Assembly: GCA_023460955.1 (NCBI GenBank)
Contig: JAEWOH010000074.1
Coordinates: forward strand, 30,641-94,640
Source: Bacillota bacterium
Lineage (GTDB): Bacteria; Bacillota; Clostridia; Acetivibrionales; DSM-1351
Length of the DNA: 64,000 nt
Direction of reading: 5' to 3'
Positions 42,528 through 51,920 of this stretch are shown here, in pieces (position 1 is the first letter of the stretch; each line of letters opens with the position of its first letter). The notes beneath the pieces were generated by a model. That model ran no database searches. It was given only the letters and a program-made list of their open reading frames with translations, and had not been told where the DNA came from. The translations under genes and the position numbers were made by a program.

Positions 42528-43547
42528 AATTTCCTTGTCCAGGCTTATTTGATGAAGTGCGGTAATTGTGAGCCTTTCAACAGCTTCATAATCACTTCTG
42601 CTCATCACTGAAACAGGCGAATGAATATATCTGCAAGGTACAGATATTGATGCGGTTTTTACACCTGTACCGGTCCTCTGAATTTGTCCGGCATCATTTC
42701 CTCCTGTTGTAGTTTGCTTATACTGAACTTTTATATTGTTTTTAACAGCTACCTCATAAAGATATTGAACAAGCTCCCTGTCACAATAGCAGGTTCTGTC
42801 CATTATAGTAAGTGCCGCACCATTTCCAAGTATAGTTGAGTAATCCTGTTTTTCTACTTCCGGTATATCCGCGCAGGTGGTGCCCTCGATAATAAGCGCT
42901 AAATCTGGCATAACACTGTAAGCAGCAACCTGCGCTCCCCTTAATCCAACTTCCTCCTGAACGGTAAAGCAAGCATACAAATCAAAATCATAGCTGTGTT
43001 TAAGAGCTTCAATCAAAACTGCACAGCCCACTCTGTCATCCAGCGCCTTAGCCTTTATACAATCAAAGCCCATATTTACAAAGTCACTGTCAAAAGCAAT
43101 AAACTCCCCCAAAGGTGCCAGCTTTTCAGCTTCTTCCTTTGAATCGGCACCGATGTCAATGTACATACTTTTAATTTTTGTTATCTTTTCTCTTTCTTCG
43201 CGTTCCTGTTGATGAATAGGTTTGCTACCAATAACACCATTTAATTTCTTTTTTCCGATAGTTACTTTTTTTCCAGGCAATATTCTATCATCAATACCAC
43301 CAACAGCCTTAAATTTAATGAAACCTTTATCGGTATGTCCTGAAACTATAAAACCAACTTCATCCATGTGAGCTGAAAGCATTACCTTTAACTTTCCGCC
43401 GCTTCCCTTTTTATAAGATATAATATTGCCGATGGAATCTACTCTGTATGAATCGCAGAGCCCTTCTATTCTGGATATTATAAACTCTCTCACATCATTT
43501 TCATTGCCTGAAACACCATTTAAATCTGTAAGCTCTTTTATAAGCAT
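42513..43547 (-). CDS. M42 family metallo-aminopeptidase, copy 2
   Basis: A 344-residue M42 aminopeptidase. Motifs MLSAHMDEVGFIV, ALDDRVGCAVLIEAL, TVQEEVGLRGAQV, IIEGTTCADIPE and CRYIHSPVSVM supply the metal ligands and catalytic Glu. GGGGGAAA lies before the ATG, which overlaps the end of copy 3 by ten bases. The final codons FRKQ and the stop lie inside a 15-bp tandem repeat, so the exact C-terminus may vary between strains. Confidence 0.93.
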   Translation of the reverse strand: MLIKELTDLNGVSGNENDVREFIISRIEGLCDSYRVDSIGNIISYKKGSGGKLKVMLSAHMDEVGFIVSGHTDKGFIKFKAVGGIDDRILPGKKVTIGKKKLNGVIGSKPIHQQEREEREKITKIKSMYIDIGADSKEEAEKLAPLGEFIAFDSDFVNMGFDCIKAKALDDRVGCAVLIEALKHSYDFDLYACFTVQEEVGLRGAQVAAYSVMPDLALIIEGTTCADIPEVEKQDYSTILGNGAALTIMDRTCYCDRELVQYLYEVAVKNNIKVQYKQTTTGGNDAGQIQRTGTGVKTASISVPCRYIHSPVSVMSRSDYEAVERLTITALHQISLDKEIFRKQ

Positions 43548-44587
43548 AGCATTTCCCCCAATTGATCGCTGCCTAATCTGGCAAACTCTGAAACAAGCCT
43601 TGCGGTATACCTGATGTCGTCAATATTAACTGTCTCTATCGCAGTATGCATGTATCTTATAGGTATTGATAGCAAGGCGGTTGGTATACCATTTGCACTG
43701 ACTTGTGTGGCCCAGGCTTCTGTACCTGTATCTCCGGACTCAACCATTTTTTGAAAGGGAATCCCGTTTTCCTTTCCAACTTCAAAGAGCTTTGACACCA
43801 GTTTTGGCTGAAGATTCGGTCCAATGGAAATTTCAGGTCCTTTTCCGGGAGTTGATGAAACGTCCTTCGAAAGGTCCGGGATATCTCCATGACAGGTGTC
43901 TATTACTATAGCCGCATCAGGTCTGAGTGCATAGGAAGCTGTCATAACACCTGTTAAATGAGTTTCTTCCTGAGTTGATGCTACAAAAATCAAGTCGTTT
44001 TCATGATTAACATCTTTGAGTAATCTTAATATTTCAAGTAAACATGCAACACTGGCTCTGTTGTCCATTGCTTTTCCGGAAACCTTCTGATCATTAAGTC
44101 TAGAAAATTTAGATCTAAGACTTACAGGGTCCCCGATAGAGACATATTTCCTGAGCTGATCTCCGTTTAAGCCGGTATCCACTCTTATGTCACGAAGCTT
44201 CACTGCCTTTCCCGCATCCTCCGGCTTCAATAAATGCGGCGGAGTTGCGCCGATAATTCCGGGAATCTCTTGTCTTCCATGAATTACCACCTCCTGTGCC
44301 GAAAGGATTTTACTGTCTATACCACCAATATTTGATAATCCTATGAAGCCCTTATCATCTATGGAATTTACCAGGAAACCTATTTCATCAATATGTGCAG
44401 TTATCATAACTTTTTTTGCTGCTTTGTTATAGCCTTTTTTCAAGCAGATAACATTAAAAAACTTATCCACCTTTACTTGATCGCACCAATCCATAAACAG
44501 AACAGCACATTTTTCTGCTGCGTCCTTTTCATAGCCCGGTACTGCCACAAGTTGTGATAAGTACTCTAAATTCTGAATAATGCCCAT
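43538..44587 (-). CDS. M42 family metallo-aminopeptidase, copy 3
   Basis: A 349-residue M42 aminopeptidase, first of the three. The motifs are MITAHIDEIGFLV, AMDNRASVACLLE, STQEETHLTGVMTASYA and VIDTCHGDIPD. The catalytic Glu pair is kept, but the region following it differs from the GLRGA of the other two, so its substrate range may differ. The Shine-Dalgarno sequence is weak (AAAGGG, about 15 bases away). The tandem paralogues could form mixed TET complexes, as shown for archaeal TET proteins. Confidence 0.92.
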   Translation of the reverse strand: MGIIQNLEYLSQLVAVPGYEKDAAEKCAVLFMDWCDQVKVDKFFNVICLKKGYNKAAKKVMITAHIDEIGFLVNSIDDKGFIGLSNIGGIDSKILSAQEVVIHGRQEIPGIIGATPPHLLKPEDAGKAVKLRDIRVDTGLNGDQLRKYVSIGDPVSLRSKFSRLNDQKVSGKAMDNRASVACLLEILRLLKDVNHENDLIFVASTQEETHLTGVMTASYALRPDAAIVIDTCHGDIPDLSKDVSSTPGKGPEISIGPNLQPKLVSKLFEVGKENGIPFQKMVESGDTGTEAWATQVSANGIPTALLSIPIRYMHTAIETVNIDDIRYTARLVSEFARLGSDQLGEMLCL

Positions 44588-44723
44588 TAATTAAATTACC
44601 AACCCTTTTCCAATAATCTTCTGTAGTTCAATTTTATCAAAAATATCAAGACTTTCCTAGCAGATTCGGGATTTTATTGTCAGGATATTTGAAAAATATT
44701 ATTAAAATATTATAAGTATACTA

Positions 44724-44752
44724 TTGACTTAATTTTATTTTTTTATTATACT
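44724..44752 (+). promoter_or_regulatory. sigma-A promoter of the tRNA-Ile2/tRNA-Phe unit
   Basis: TTGACT and TATACT with 17 bases between, 18 bases upstream of the first tRNA. Confidence 0.85.
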
Positions 44753-44770
44753 AAAACTCGTCCTTTTCGA

Positions 44771-44847
44771 GGGCCTTTAGCTCAGTTGGTTAGAGCAACC
44801 GGCTCATAACCGGTTGGTCCGGGGTTCGAGTCCCTGAAGGCCCACCA
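44771..44847 (+). tRNA. tRNA with CAT anticodon, probably tRNA-Ile2 (lysidine)
   Basis: The 77-base gene has stem GGGCCTT/AAGGCCC and anticodon loop CTCATAA. The acceptor pairs C4-G69 and C5-G68 are those used by lysidine synthetase TilS, and the sequence resembles Bacillus tRNA-Ile2 more than elongator tRNA-Met. Elongator Met cannot be fully excluded. CCA is encoded. Confidence 0.9.
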
Positions 44848-44913
44848 CATATATTTTTTACTTTTAGTTTTTTAAAGGCCTTTTCTGGCTCCCGCCTTAA
44901 GGCCCACCAATCT

Positions 44914-44989
44914 GCCCAGATAGCTCAGTCGGTAGAGCAGGGGACTGAAAATCCCCGTGTCGCTGGTTCGATTCCGGCTCTGGGCACCA
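44914..44989 (+). tRNA. tRNA-Phe (GAA)
   Basis: The 76-base gene has acceptor GCCCAGA/TCTGGGC, anticodon stem GGGGA/TCCCC, loop CTGAAAA and encoded CCA. A terminator follows within five bases. Confidence 0.97.
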
Positions 44990-44993
44990 AAAA

Positions 44994-45027
44994 AGAAATA
45001 TGATTTTAAATCATATTTCTTTTTTTT
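44994..45027. terminator. bidirectional terminator between tRNA-Phe and the opp operon
   Basis: AGAAATATGA and TCATATTTCT form a 10-bp stem, with T runs on both strands. It ends the tRNA unit (plus) and the opp operon with its small trailing ORF (minus). Confidence 0.88.
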
Positions 45028-45060
45028 ATGTTTTAATCTTTTTTCATAAAAATTGAATTA

Positions 45061-45207
45061 TTACTTAACCCAGAACATCACAAGCAGCCAGGTGAGGAAG
45101 CCGAAAACTCCGACACTGATTAAAATATAAGGAATTAAAATCTGAAAAAAAGCAATAATCAAAGCAAGCTTATCTTTGATAGATACTGACAAGTCCTGAA
45201 CTCTCAT
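45061..45207 (-). CDS. small single-span membrane protein, last gene of opp operon
   Basis: A 48-codon ORF beginning MRVQDLSVSIKDKLALI, with one or two hydrophobic stretches (LALIIAFFQILIPYILISVG, FLTWLLVMFW). AGGAGG lies eight bases before the ATG, so translation is likely. It lies 43 bases after oppF and before the operon's terminator. Function is unknown; a small accessory subunit of the transporter is possible. Confidence 0.65.
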   Translation of the reverse strand: MRVQDLSVSIKDKLALIIAFFQILIPYILISVGVFGFLTWLLVMFWVK

Positions 45208-45250
45208 TTATTGAACCTCCTTAACAAGCCTCCAATCAGGGAACCACCAT

Positions 45251-46270
45251 CTAGCGTGCTTGTTCCTCAATAGCAAATTTTTCTTTGGAGGCACGAATTA
45301 TCTGCCCGGCAAAATGGCAGGCCACCTTGTGGTCGTTTCCAAAATCCCTGAGCAACGGCTCCTGCTGCAGACACACATCTCTGCATATTGGGCAACGGGT
45401 GTGGAAACGACAGCCGGAAGGCGGGTTTGCCGGGCTGGGAAGGTCACCGGACAGAATTATTCTTTCCTTCTTTGCTCCTGGTTCAACCTTTGGGATAGCC
45501 GAAAGCAATGCCTGAGTATATGGATGCAATGGATTCTCATAAAGTTCATCCTTAGCTCCAACCTCTGCAATCACTCCCAGATACATTACTGCAACCCTTT
45601 GAGAAATATGCTTTACAACACTGAGATCATGCGAGATAAATAAATATGAAAACCCGAACTCCTTTTGTAAATCGATTAAAAGATTAATTATCTGTGATTG
45701 AATTGAAACGTCAAGTGCTGATACAGGCTCATCACAAACTATAAATTCCGGTTTTAAAGCCAGAGCTCTTGCAATACCAATTCTCTGTCTCTGTCCTCCA
45801 GAAAATTCATGAGGGTATCTATCAATATGAAAAGGGAGCAATCCACACAGTTCCATAAGGTTGAGCACCTTTTTTTTGAGCTCTTTTTTTGTACAGAAGC
45901 CATGCTCCAAAAGGGCCTCACCAATTATATCTCCGACAGTCAGTCTAGGATTTAATGAATTATATGGATCCTGAAAAACAATCTGCATTTTTGGACGAAT
46001 GCTTTGTAACTGCTTTCTTTTCAGTTCAAGTATTTCTCTGTCTTTGAAAAAGACCTGTCCTTCAGTGCATTCATAAAGCCTGAGAATTGTTCTGCCAACA
46101 GTGCTTTTTCCGCACCCTGACTCACCTACAAGGCCCAAGGTTTCACCTTTATTAATGGTAAATGAGATGTTATCGACCGCCTTTACCAATCCAACAGTTC
46201 TTTGAAAAATGCCTTCTCGTACGGGAAAGTACTTCTTCAAGTTTTTAACCACTAACAGAATATCATTCAT
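45251..46270 (-). CDS. oppF: oligopeptide ABC transporter, ATP-binding protein OppF
   Basis: A 339-residue ATPase subunit of the Opp peptide importer. Walker A is GESGCGKSTVG, the signature is FSGGQRQRIGIARAL, and Walker B is FIVCDEPVSALD. The C-terminal oligopeptide domain has four cysteines (SGCRFHTRCPICRDVC), a likely metal or Fe-S site. ATG 46270 follows AGGAGG and overlaps the oppD stop (ATGAATGA), so the two ATPases are co-translated. The order B-C-D-F is usual. Confidence 0.95.
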   Translation of the reverse strand: MNDILLVVKNLKKYFPVREGIFQRTVGLVKAVDNISFTINKGETLGLVGESGCGKSTVGRTILRLYECTEGQVFFKDREILELKRKQLQSIRPKMQIVFQDPYNSLNPRLTVGDIIGEALLEHGFCTKKELKKKVLNLMELCGLLPFHIDRYPHEFSGGQRQRIGIARALALKPEFIVCDEPVSALDVSIQSQIINLLIDLQKEFGFSYLFISHDLSVVKHISQRVAVMYLGVIAEVGAKDELYENPLHPYTQALLSAIPKVEPGAKKERIILSGDLPSPANPPSGCRFHTRCPICRDVCLQQEPLLRDFGNDHKVACHFAGQIIRASKEKFAIEEQAR

Positions 46271-47243
46271 GCTTTGTACCTCCTGCCTTCTTACATGCAA
46301 CAAAGTGATCTCCTTCTATTTCGACTTCCTCAGGGATTCCTTTCTTGCATATACTGCTGCATTTCTCACAGCGTTCTGAAAAGTAACAGTAGTCGGGCAG
46401 GTTTATCAAATTCGGAACCTGTCCTGGAATTGTAAAAAGCCTATCATTGGACATATTCAACTGAGGCTTTGATTTTAAAAGACCGATTGTATATGGATGT
46501 GACGGCTTAAGAAACACATCCCTTACATTTCCTCTTTCGATTATTTTTCCGGCATACATAACTATTACATAATCCGCCATCTCGGCTACAACACCCAGAT
46601 CATGTGTAATTAGAATAATCGACATATTAAACTTTTCTTTTAAAGTGCCTAATAAATCCAATATTTGTGCCTGTATTGTTACATCAAGGGCAGTTGTGGG
46701 CTCATCAGCAATCAGAAGCTCAGGTCCGCAGGCCAGAGCCATTGCAATCATTATCCTCTGCCTCATACCCCCTGACAGTTCATGAGGATAAGAACTGTAA
46801 ATACCTTCCGCTCTGGGTATTCCAACAGTGGAAATAAGTTCTACAGCCTTTGCTTTTGCCTTGCTTTTAGATATACGCTCATGAACAATAAGAGCTTCGG
46901 CAATCTGGTCTCCCACTGTAAAAACCGGGTTAAGAGATGTCATTGGCTCCTGAAAGATCATAGACATCCTGTTTCCGTTAATACTTCTGATTTCAGCTTC
47001 TGTTAATTGAATTAAGTCTCGGTCTTTGAACAGTATTTCGCCCTGCACTATTTTTCCCGGATTTTGTATCAGTCTCATAATAGAAAGAGACATAACACTT
47101 TTTCCGCAGCCCGATTCACCAACTATTCCAACTGTTTTCCCTTTTTCAACCTCAAAAGACACACCGTTAACGGCTTTAACAACGCCGGCATCGGTATAAA
47201 AATATGTATGAAGATTTTGCACTTTTAGTATTTTTTCCCGCAT
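46263..47243 (-). CDS. oppD: oligopeptide ABC transporter, ATP-binding protein OppD
   Basis: A 326-residue ATPase subunit, partner of OppF. Walker A is GESGCGKSVMS, the signature is LSGGMRQRIMIAMAL, and Walker B is LLIADEPTTALD. The C-terminal cysteine set is CYFSERCEKCSSIC. AGGGG precedes the ATG, 13 bases after the oppC stop. Together with OppF it powers import of peptides bound by OppA. Confidence 0.95.
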   Translation of the reverse strand: MREKILKVQNLHTYFYTDAGVVKAVNGVSFEVEKGKTVGIVGESGCGKSVMSLSIMRLIQNPGKIVQGEILFKDRDLIQLTEAEIRSINGNRMSMIFQEPMTSLNPVFTVGDQIAEALIVHERISKSKAKAKAVELISTVGIPRAEGIYSSYPHELSGGMRQRIMIAMALACGPELLIADEPTTALDVTIQAQILDLLGTLKEKFNMSIILITHDLGVVAEMADYVIVMYAGKIIERGNVRDVFLKPSHPYTIGLLKSKPQLNMSNDRLFTIPGQVPNLINLPDYCYFSERCEKCSSICKKGIPEEVEIEGDHFVACKKAGGTKHE

Positions 47244-47256
47244 TTCAGCCGCCCCT

Positions 47257-48678
47257 TTACTTTTTCATTTTTGGATCAAAAGCATCCCTTAGCCCATCAC
47301 CCATAAAATTGATAGCTAATACTGTGATGAATATGCATAACCCTGAAGGAACCCACATCCAGCTCCTTAGCATAAAATCATTGGTATCCCGTACGGCCTG
47401 CACCATATTGCCCCAGGAAGGAAAAGGCATAGCAACCCCCAAGCCAAGAAAGGAAAGTGCTGATTCTATGAGGATGGCATCTCCGACAGCAAGAGTGGAT
47501 GTCACAATAATTGTAGGAATTGTGTTTGGAATCAGATGTCTTAAGATTTTCCGGCTGTCCCTTAAGCCAAGAGCCTCAGCTGCCAACATATATTCCTGCT
47601 CTCTCAACGATAGTATCTGGCCCCTGACCAGTCTTGCCATAGTGGGCCAGCCTAGCGCTCCAATAATCAACATAACAAAGTAGATTCTTCTTTGGGGCGA
47701 TATATTAAGATCAGACATAACTGCCCCTAAAATTATAACTACCGGCAGAAAAGGCAGACTCAGAAATATATCCACCACTCTCATTAGAATATTATCGATC
47801 CTGCCTCCATAAAAACCTGCAATACCGCCTACAGCAGCGCCAATTAATATTTCAAGTAAGACTACAAAAAAGCCTACAGTGATGGATATTCTTCCACCGT
47901 ACATAAGCCTGGTCAAAATATCCCGTCCGCTACTGTCTGTACCTAATATATGTTGAATGCCTGGCCTTTCTTTGGCAAGGAGGATATCGGTTTTCAAGAG
48001 AGAATAATTTGAATAAACAGGTCCAAAAAAGCATATTAAAACAAGTAGAATTATTATAACCGCACCTGCAATTGCAAGTTTGTTCCGCCCAAACTGTCTG
48101 ATAGCCAGTTTCCAAGGAGTCTGAATATCTGCTGCCTTATTTTTTTCCAAAGCTTCAAGCATTCTTATCCTTAGGACCAATATAAAGGCCGCAAAACAGA
48201 ATAAAATAATAAGTCTGGCACCAATACCGGTTTGAGCAAGAATTTCACTTGGTTTATATATGATATTTCCATTAGTCGTTTTAACAACCATCAACATTTT
48301 TCCGAAAAAATCGGCGACTGAAGTTTCGCTGTTGGAGAGTTGTATACCATATAAAACGATAGCTGAGGCAATTGTAAATAATGAGGTATTCAAAGCTTTG
48401 GTATTATTTTTTAAGAAATTAATAATCATCGCACCGATTGATATCATTATAAAAACAATCATTATTATAAGATATATGCTTGTACTGCCAAAAACATGAG
48501 ATTGAGCTCCTTGTGTTAATTTCTCCAGTTCAATTTTTTTGTAAAGATTTTTTATTAGGATAATTCCGCTTAAAGCTTTATAATCCTTAAAGGTTAAAAA
48601 AGGCATCGAAAAGCAAGTTATTGTCAGCATTAGTGTTAATAGTGTAAATATCTTTAAAATATTATTATTTTTATTCAT
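47257..48678 (-). CDS. oppC: oligopeptide ABC transporter permease OppC with long N-terminal extension
   Basis: The 473-residue permease is much longer than ordinary OppC (about 300). Residues from about 190 on are the normal OppC domain (WKLAIRQFGRNKLAIAGAVII ... GTDSSGRDILTRLMYGGRIS, and the EAA loop EQEYMLAAEALGLRDSRKILRHLIPN). The first 185 residues hold four or so extra hydrophobic segments and a soluble part (YKALSGIILIKNLYKKIELEKL), which I do not recognise. The reading frame is continuous and GAGGTGC precedes the ATG. The extension may sense or bind something at the membrane. Confidence 0.92.
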   Translation of the reverse strand: MNKNNNILKIFTLLTLMLTITCFSMPFLTFKDYKALSGIILIKNLYKKIELEKLTQGAQSHVFGSTSIYLIIMIVFIMISIGAMIINFLKNNTKALNTSLFTIASAIVLYGIQLSNSETSVADFFGKMLMVVKTTNGNIIYKPSEILAQTGIGARLIILFCFAAFILVLRIRMLEALEKNKAADIQTPWKLAIRQFGRNKLAIAGAVIIILLVLICFFGPVYSNYSLLKTDILLAKERPGIQHILGTDSSGRDILTRLMYGGRISITVGFFVVLLEILIGAAVGGIAGFYGGRIDNILMRVVDIFLSLPFLPVVIILGAVMSDLNISPQRRIYFVMLIIGALGWPTMARLVRGQILSLREQEYMLAAEALGLRDSRKILRHLIPNTIPTIIVTSTLAVGDAILIESALSFLGLGVAMPFPSWGNMVQAVRDTNDFMLRSWMWVPSGLCIFITVLAINFMGDGLRDAFDPKMKK

Positions 48679-48690
48679 TCAAACAGCACC

Positions 48691-49656
48691 TCATTTCAGC
48701 TTTACTCTTGGATCAACCACTGCATATAGAATATCTGAAAGGAGATTACCGATTAGTGTCAGGACTGCTACGAACATGGAAAACCCCATCAGCAGCGGAT
48801 AATCCCTCTTTGAAACAGCATCGAGTGCAATTTTTCCTATGCCCGGAATACCAAAGATACTTTCAGTAATAATTGCACCAGCAAAAAGTGTAGGTAAAGC
48901 CAGACCTATCAAGGTAACAATAGGAATTAATGCGTTTCTCAAGGCATGCTTGTATATGACCACCTTTTCACTTAAGCCCTTTGCTCTTGCTGTTCTGATA
49001 TAATCCTGCCTGATAATCTCTAAAACAGCGGTTCTCGTATATCTCATCATTGAACCCATACTGATAAAGGCCAGAACACAGGATGGCAATATAATGTGTT
49101 TAACCCTATCAATGATAAATGCTATTCCGGTATAATTTGATCCCGGAGTATCCAAGCCAGCAAGAGGCAGAATTTTAAAATCCACTGCAAAGACCTTGAT
49201 AAGTAGTAATCCGAGGAAGAAAGAAGGCAAAGAAATACCTATCAAGGCGATAACAGTAAACATATAATCAATTTTAGAATATTGTTTTGTGGCACATAAA
49301 ATACCAATAGGAATTGCAAGTAAAAGTTCTAATATAAAGGCTATCAGAGTGATTGTAAAGGAATTCCATACATAAGTGCTTATAACTTTTGAAACGGGCA
49401 TCTGGTGTGAAAAGGAATCACCGAAATCAAATTGTACAGCACCTTTTATCCATTTGAAATACTTTATATGTATCGGATCGTTTATTCCGTAAAGTTCCTT
49501 TAAATGATCGATTTGCTGACGAGTCATGTGTGAACCTTGAGCTTTAGCATCTATAAAATTACCTGGAACCAAAGTTATTATTAAAAAAATAATTATCGAA
49601 ACGCCTACTATAATCGGAATCATCTGAAGCAGTCTTCTGGCTATGTAATTCCACAT
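48691..49656 (-). CDS. oppB: oligopeptide ABC transporter permease OppB
   Basis: A 321-residue permease of the dipeptide/oligopeptide class. It begins MWNYIARRLLQMIPIIVGVSIIIF, with six membrane spans. The EAA loop that contacts the ATPase is RTARAKGLSEKVVIYKHALRNALIPI. GGGAGAG precedes ATG 49656; the longer frame starts upstream of that site. It lies between oppA and oppC and forms the channel with OppC. Confidence 0.95.
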   Translation of the reverse strand: MWNYIARRLLQMIPIIVGVSIIIFLIITLVPGNFIDAKAQGSHMTRQQIDHLKELYGINDPIHIKYFKWIKGAVQFDFGDSFSHQMPVSKVISTYVWNSFTITLIAFILELLLAIPIGILCATKQYSKIDYMFTVIALIGISLPSFFLGLLLIKVFAVDFKILPLAGLDTPGSNYTGIAFIIDRVKHIILPSCVLAFISMGSMMRYTRTAVLEIIRQDYIRTARAKGLSEKVVIYKHALRNALIPIVTLIGLALPTLFAGAIITESIFGIPGIGKIALDAVSKRDYPLLMGFSMFVAVLTLIGNLLSDILYAVVDPRVKLK

Positions 49657-49771
49657 TTTTAACTCTCCCGTCATGAAAAAAGTTTAAAGAGAATGTCCGG
49701 ACGCTTCGGTCCGGACAACTTAATACTATAGATAGCTTTAAATGAACTTCTGAAGCAGTTCTATTAGTTCT

Positions 49772-51499
49772 CTACTTACTTATTTCACACTTATAAATGT
49801 TATAGAAGAATTCTCTGAAAGATGAAATTTGATATCCATTAATTCTAGCATTTGCAACCCACATATCGCTTCTCTGGTATACATAAAGAATTGGTAGATC
49901 ATTGTTAAGTATTTTATATATCTCTTTGTAGACCGGTTTTCTTGTTTCTGTTGTAAGTTCAGCCAAACCTTTGTCATAAAGCTTATCAATTTCAGGATTG
50001 CTGTAATTGTAATAATTCTGAGGTCCGTTTGTCTTAAATACGGTTGCTTGGGAGGTATCGGGATCAGGAGTCAGTCCGGCTGCCATAAAGTAGGCTTCAA
50101 GCTGCTTGTTTGTTGCCTTTTCATAAAGAGTTGGCCAATCAAGATTTTCTACTGTAACATCAATACCCAGTTTTGCATAATCATCCTTCATTACCGGAAC
50201 CATAATATCAGTTACAGGATGAGGACTCATACATGTAAACTTTATAGTAAATACCTTTCCATCCTTTTCACGTTTTCCATCGGAATTAAGTTTCCAACCG
50301 GCTTCATCCAGAAGCTGACCGGCTTTATCAAGATTGAATTCATATTTGTTTACGTCAGTGTCATCATACGCCCAGGAAACATTTGATTCAGGTATGTTTA
50401 CCACTCTTGCATATTCACCGTAAACCTTATCGACAACTGCAGCCCTGTTAAGCCCATACATCAGAGCCTGCCTTACCTTAACATCCTTGAACTTGGGGTC
50501 AGCATCATTCAGTCCTACATAGCCATAACCATTTGTAGGGAACCGATAAATATCAATAAATCCGGCATCCTCGGCAGCTTTCATATTATCAGGAGAAACG
50601 TCAGCCATATCGATGTCTGTTTCTCCTGCTATTACTCTTTGTAATTCCTGACCCTGTGGTGTAACTGAGAATATAACATTTTTAATTTTAGGAGCACCCT
50701 TGTAATAATTTTCGTTTGCAACCAGCTTTAATTCCTGACCGGGTTTGTATTCAACGAATTTGTATTGACCCGAACCCATAGGAGTACTGTTTTTTTCTTT
50801 CACCTTTGCGGTATCACCCTTTTTAAAGTCAGGCCCATAGTAGCTCTTTTCAATTATTGGAATCTGCAAATTATAGATAGCAGCTCCGCTCTTCTTTTCT
50901 GTTGTTATCTCAAGTGTTTTATCATCAACCACCTTTATTCCCTCTATCTTTTCAGCTGATCCGTTTTTATAAGCATCCAGCCCCTTAATAAAAGACTTTG
51001 AAATATCACTAGGCCCGTCATATTTTGGATCTGCCAATAAGTAGTAAACAAATTCCAGGTCCTTTGCCGTGGCAGCATTACCATCCCAGAATTTAACCCC
51101 ATCCTTTATTGTAAAGGTGTATTTCAAGCCATCCTCTGAAATTTTATAGTCTGTAGCTCCGGGTATGGCTTTACCATCGAAATCAACATCAACATTAAAA
51201 TCAAACATTGTGTAATTCGCATACCAGTCGTAAGCATTATCACCGTATATCTGATTAAAAATTCCGGTTGAATCAGATATTCCTATAACTAATGAGTCTT
51301 TTCTGTCCATTGCCACTTTGGGACTCTTAGAAACATCTGTTGCTGCTGTGTAGGAAACCCCAAATTTTTCAAAATTAAAATCCGAACCATTAGAAGCTAA
51401 TGTACTGTCAGAAGCTGTTGAAGTGTTACTGCCACCGCAAGCAGTTATGGAAATCAGTGTTGCCAAAATAGCAGCCATTAATGAAATTCTCTTTTTCAA
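49772..51499 (-). CDS. oppA: oligopeptide-binding lipoprotein OppA
   Basis: A 575-residue SBP_bac_5 protein that captures peptides outside the cell. The lipoprotein signal (KRISLMAAILATLISITAC) ends at Cys21, followed by a Ser/Thr/Asn linker. The family motifs YTFTIKDGVKFWDGNAATAKD, VRQALMYGLNRAAVVDKVYG and NKYEFNLDKAGQLLDEAGW are typical. The start codon is TTG, five bases after GGGAGGGG. It is the first gene of oppABCDF. Binding specificity cannot be told; long peptides are usual for this size. Confidence 0.95.
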   Translation of the reverse strand: MKKRISLMAAILATLISITACGGSNTSTASDSTLASNGSDFNFEKFGVSYTAATDVSKSPKVAMDRKDSLVIGISDSTGIFNQIYGDNAYDWYANYTMFDFNVDVDFDGKAIPGATDYKISEDGLKYTFTIKDGVKFWDGNAATAKDLEFVYYLLADPKYDGPSDISKSFIKGLDAYKNGSAEKIEGIKVVDDKTLEITTEKKSGAAIYNLQIPIIEKSYYGPDFKKGDTAKVKEKNSTPMGSGQYKFVEYKPGQELKLVANENYYKGAPKIKNVIFSVTPQGQELQRVIAGETDIDMADVSPDNMKAAEDAGFIDIYRFPTNGYGYVGLNDADPKFKDVKVRQALMYGLNRAAVVDKVYGEYARVVNIPESNVSWAYDDTDVNKYEFNLDKAGQLLDEAGWKLNSDGKREKDGKVFTIKFTCMSPHPVTDIMVPVMKDDYAKLGIDVTVENLDWPTLYEKATNKQLEAYFMAAGLTPDPDTSQATVFKTNGPQNYYNYSNPEIDKLYDKGLAELTTETRKPVYKEIYKILNNDLPILYVYQRSDMWVANARINGYQISSFREFFYNIYKCEISK

Positions 51500-51659
51500 T
51501 AAAACCCCTCCCTAAATAAAGTAAAATAAAGACATATAAATATAATTTTTAAAATATGTATATGCTTGTAAACCTGAGGAAATTCTAGAATATTCATAAG
51601 ACAGAATAATTATTACTAAATACATGATTTACTTTATTTATATTTTTTCTTAAAAAAGG

Positions 51660-51688
51660 TTGACATTTATCGTTTCTTCCTGCATAAT
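51660..51688 (+). promoter_or_regulatory. sigma-A promoter of tRNA-Tyr
   Basis: TTGACA - 17 bases - CATAAT, 31 bases upstream of the tRNA. Confidence 0.85.
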
Positions 51689-51719
51689 CTTATTTGTTGC
51701 AAAAACATATTTAATTTAT

Positions 51720-51804
51720 GGAGGGGTTCCCGAGTGGCCAAAGGGGGCAGACTGTAAATCTGTTGTCAGTGACTTCGATGGTTCGAATCCATCTCCCTCC
51801 ACCA
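51720..51804 (+). tRNA. tRNA-Tyr (GTA)
   Basis: The 85-base class II tRNA has acceptor GGAGGG/CCCTCC (plus a G-T pair), anticodon stem GCAGA/TCTGT, loop CTGTAAA giving GTA, a long variable arm and encoded CCA. Confidence 0.97.
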
Positions 51805-51920
51805 AACAAAGCCTTGTACATATGCTTCGACGCTGTGTGCAGGGTTTTACTTTATTCTGATTTAAATAAATGTTGATATTTGATACCTGTCCGAATCAAT
51901 TCATTATCAGGAGGGTATAA

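Noticed and set aside
51660..51860. A 66-codon frame across tRNA-Tyr (VPEWPKGADCKSV...)
   Set aside because: This is the well-known false translation of a tRNA gene; the tRNA structure explains the sequence fully.
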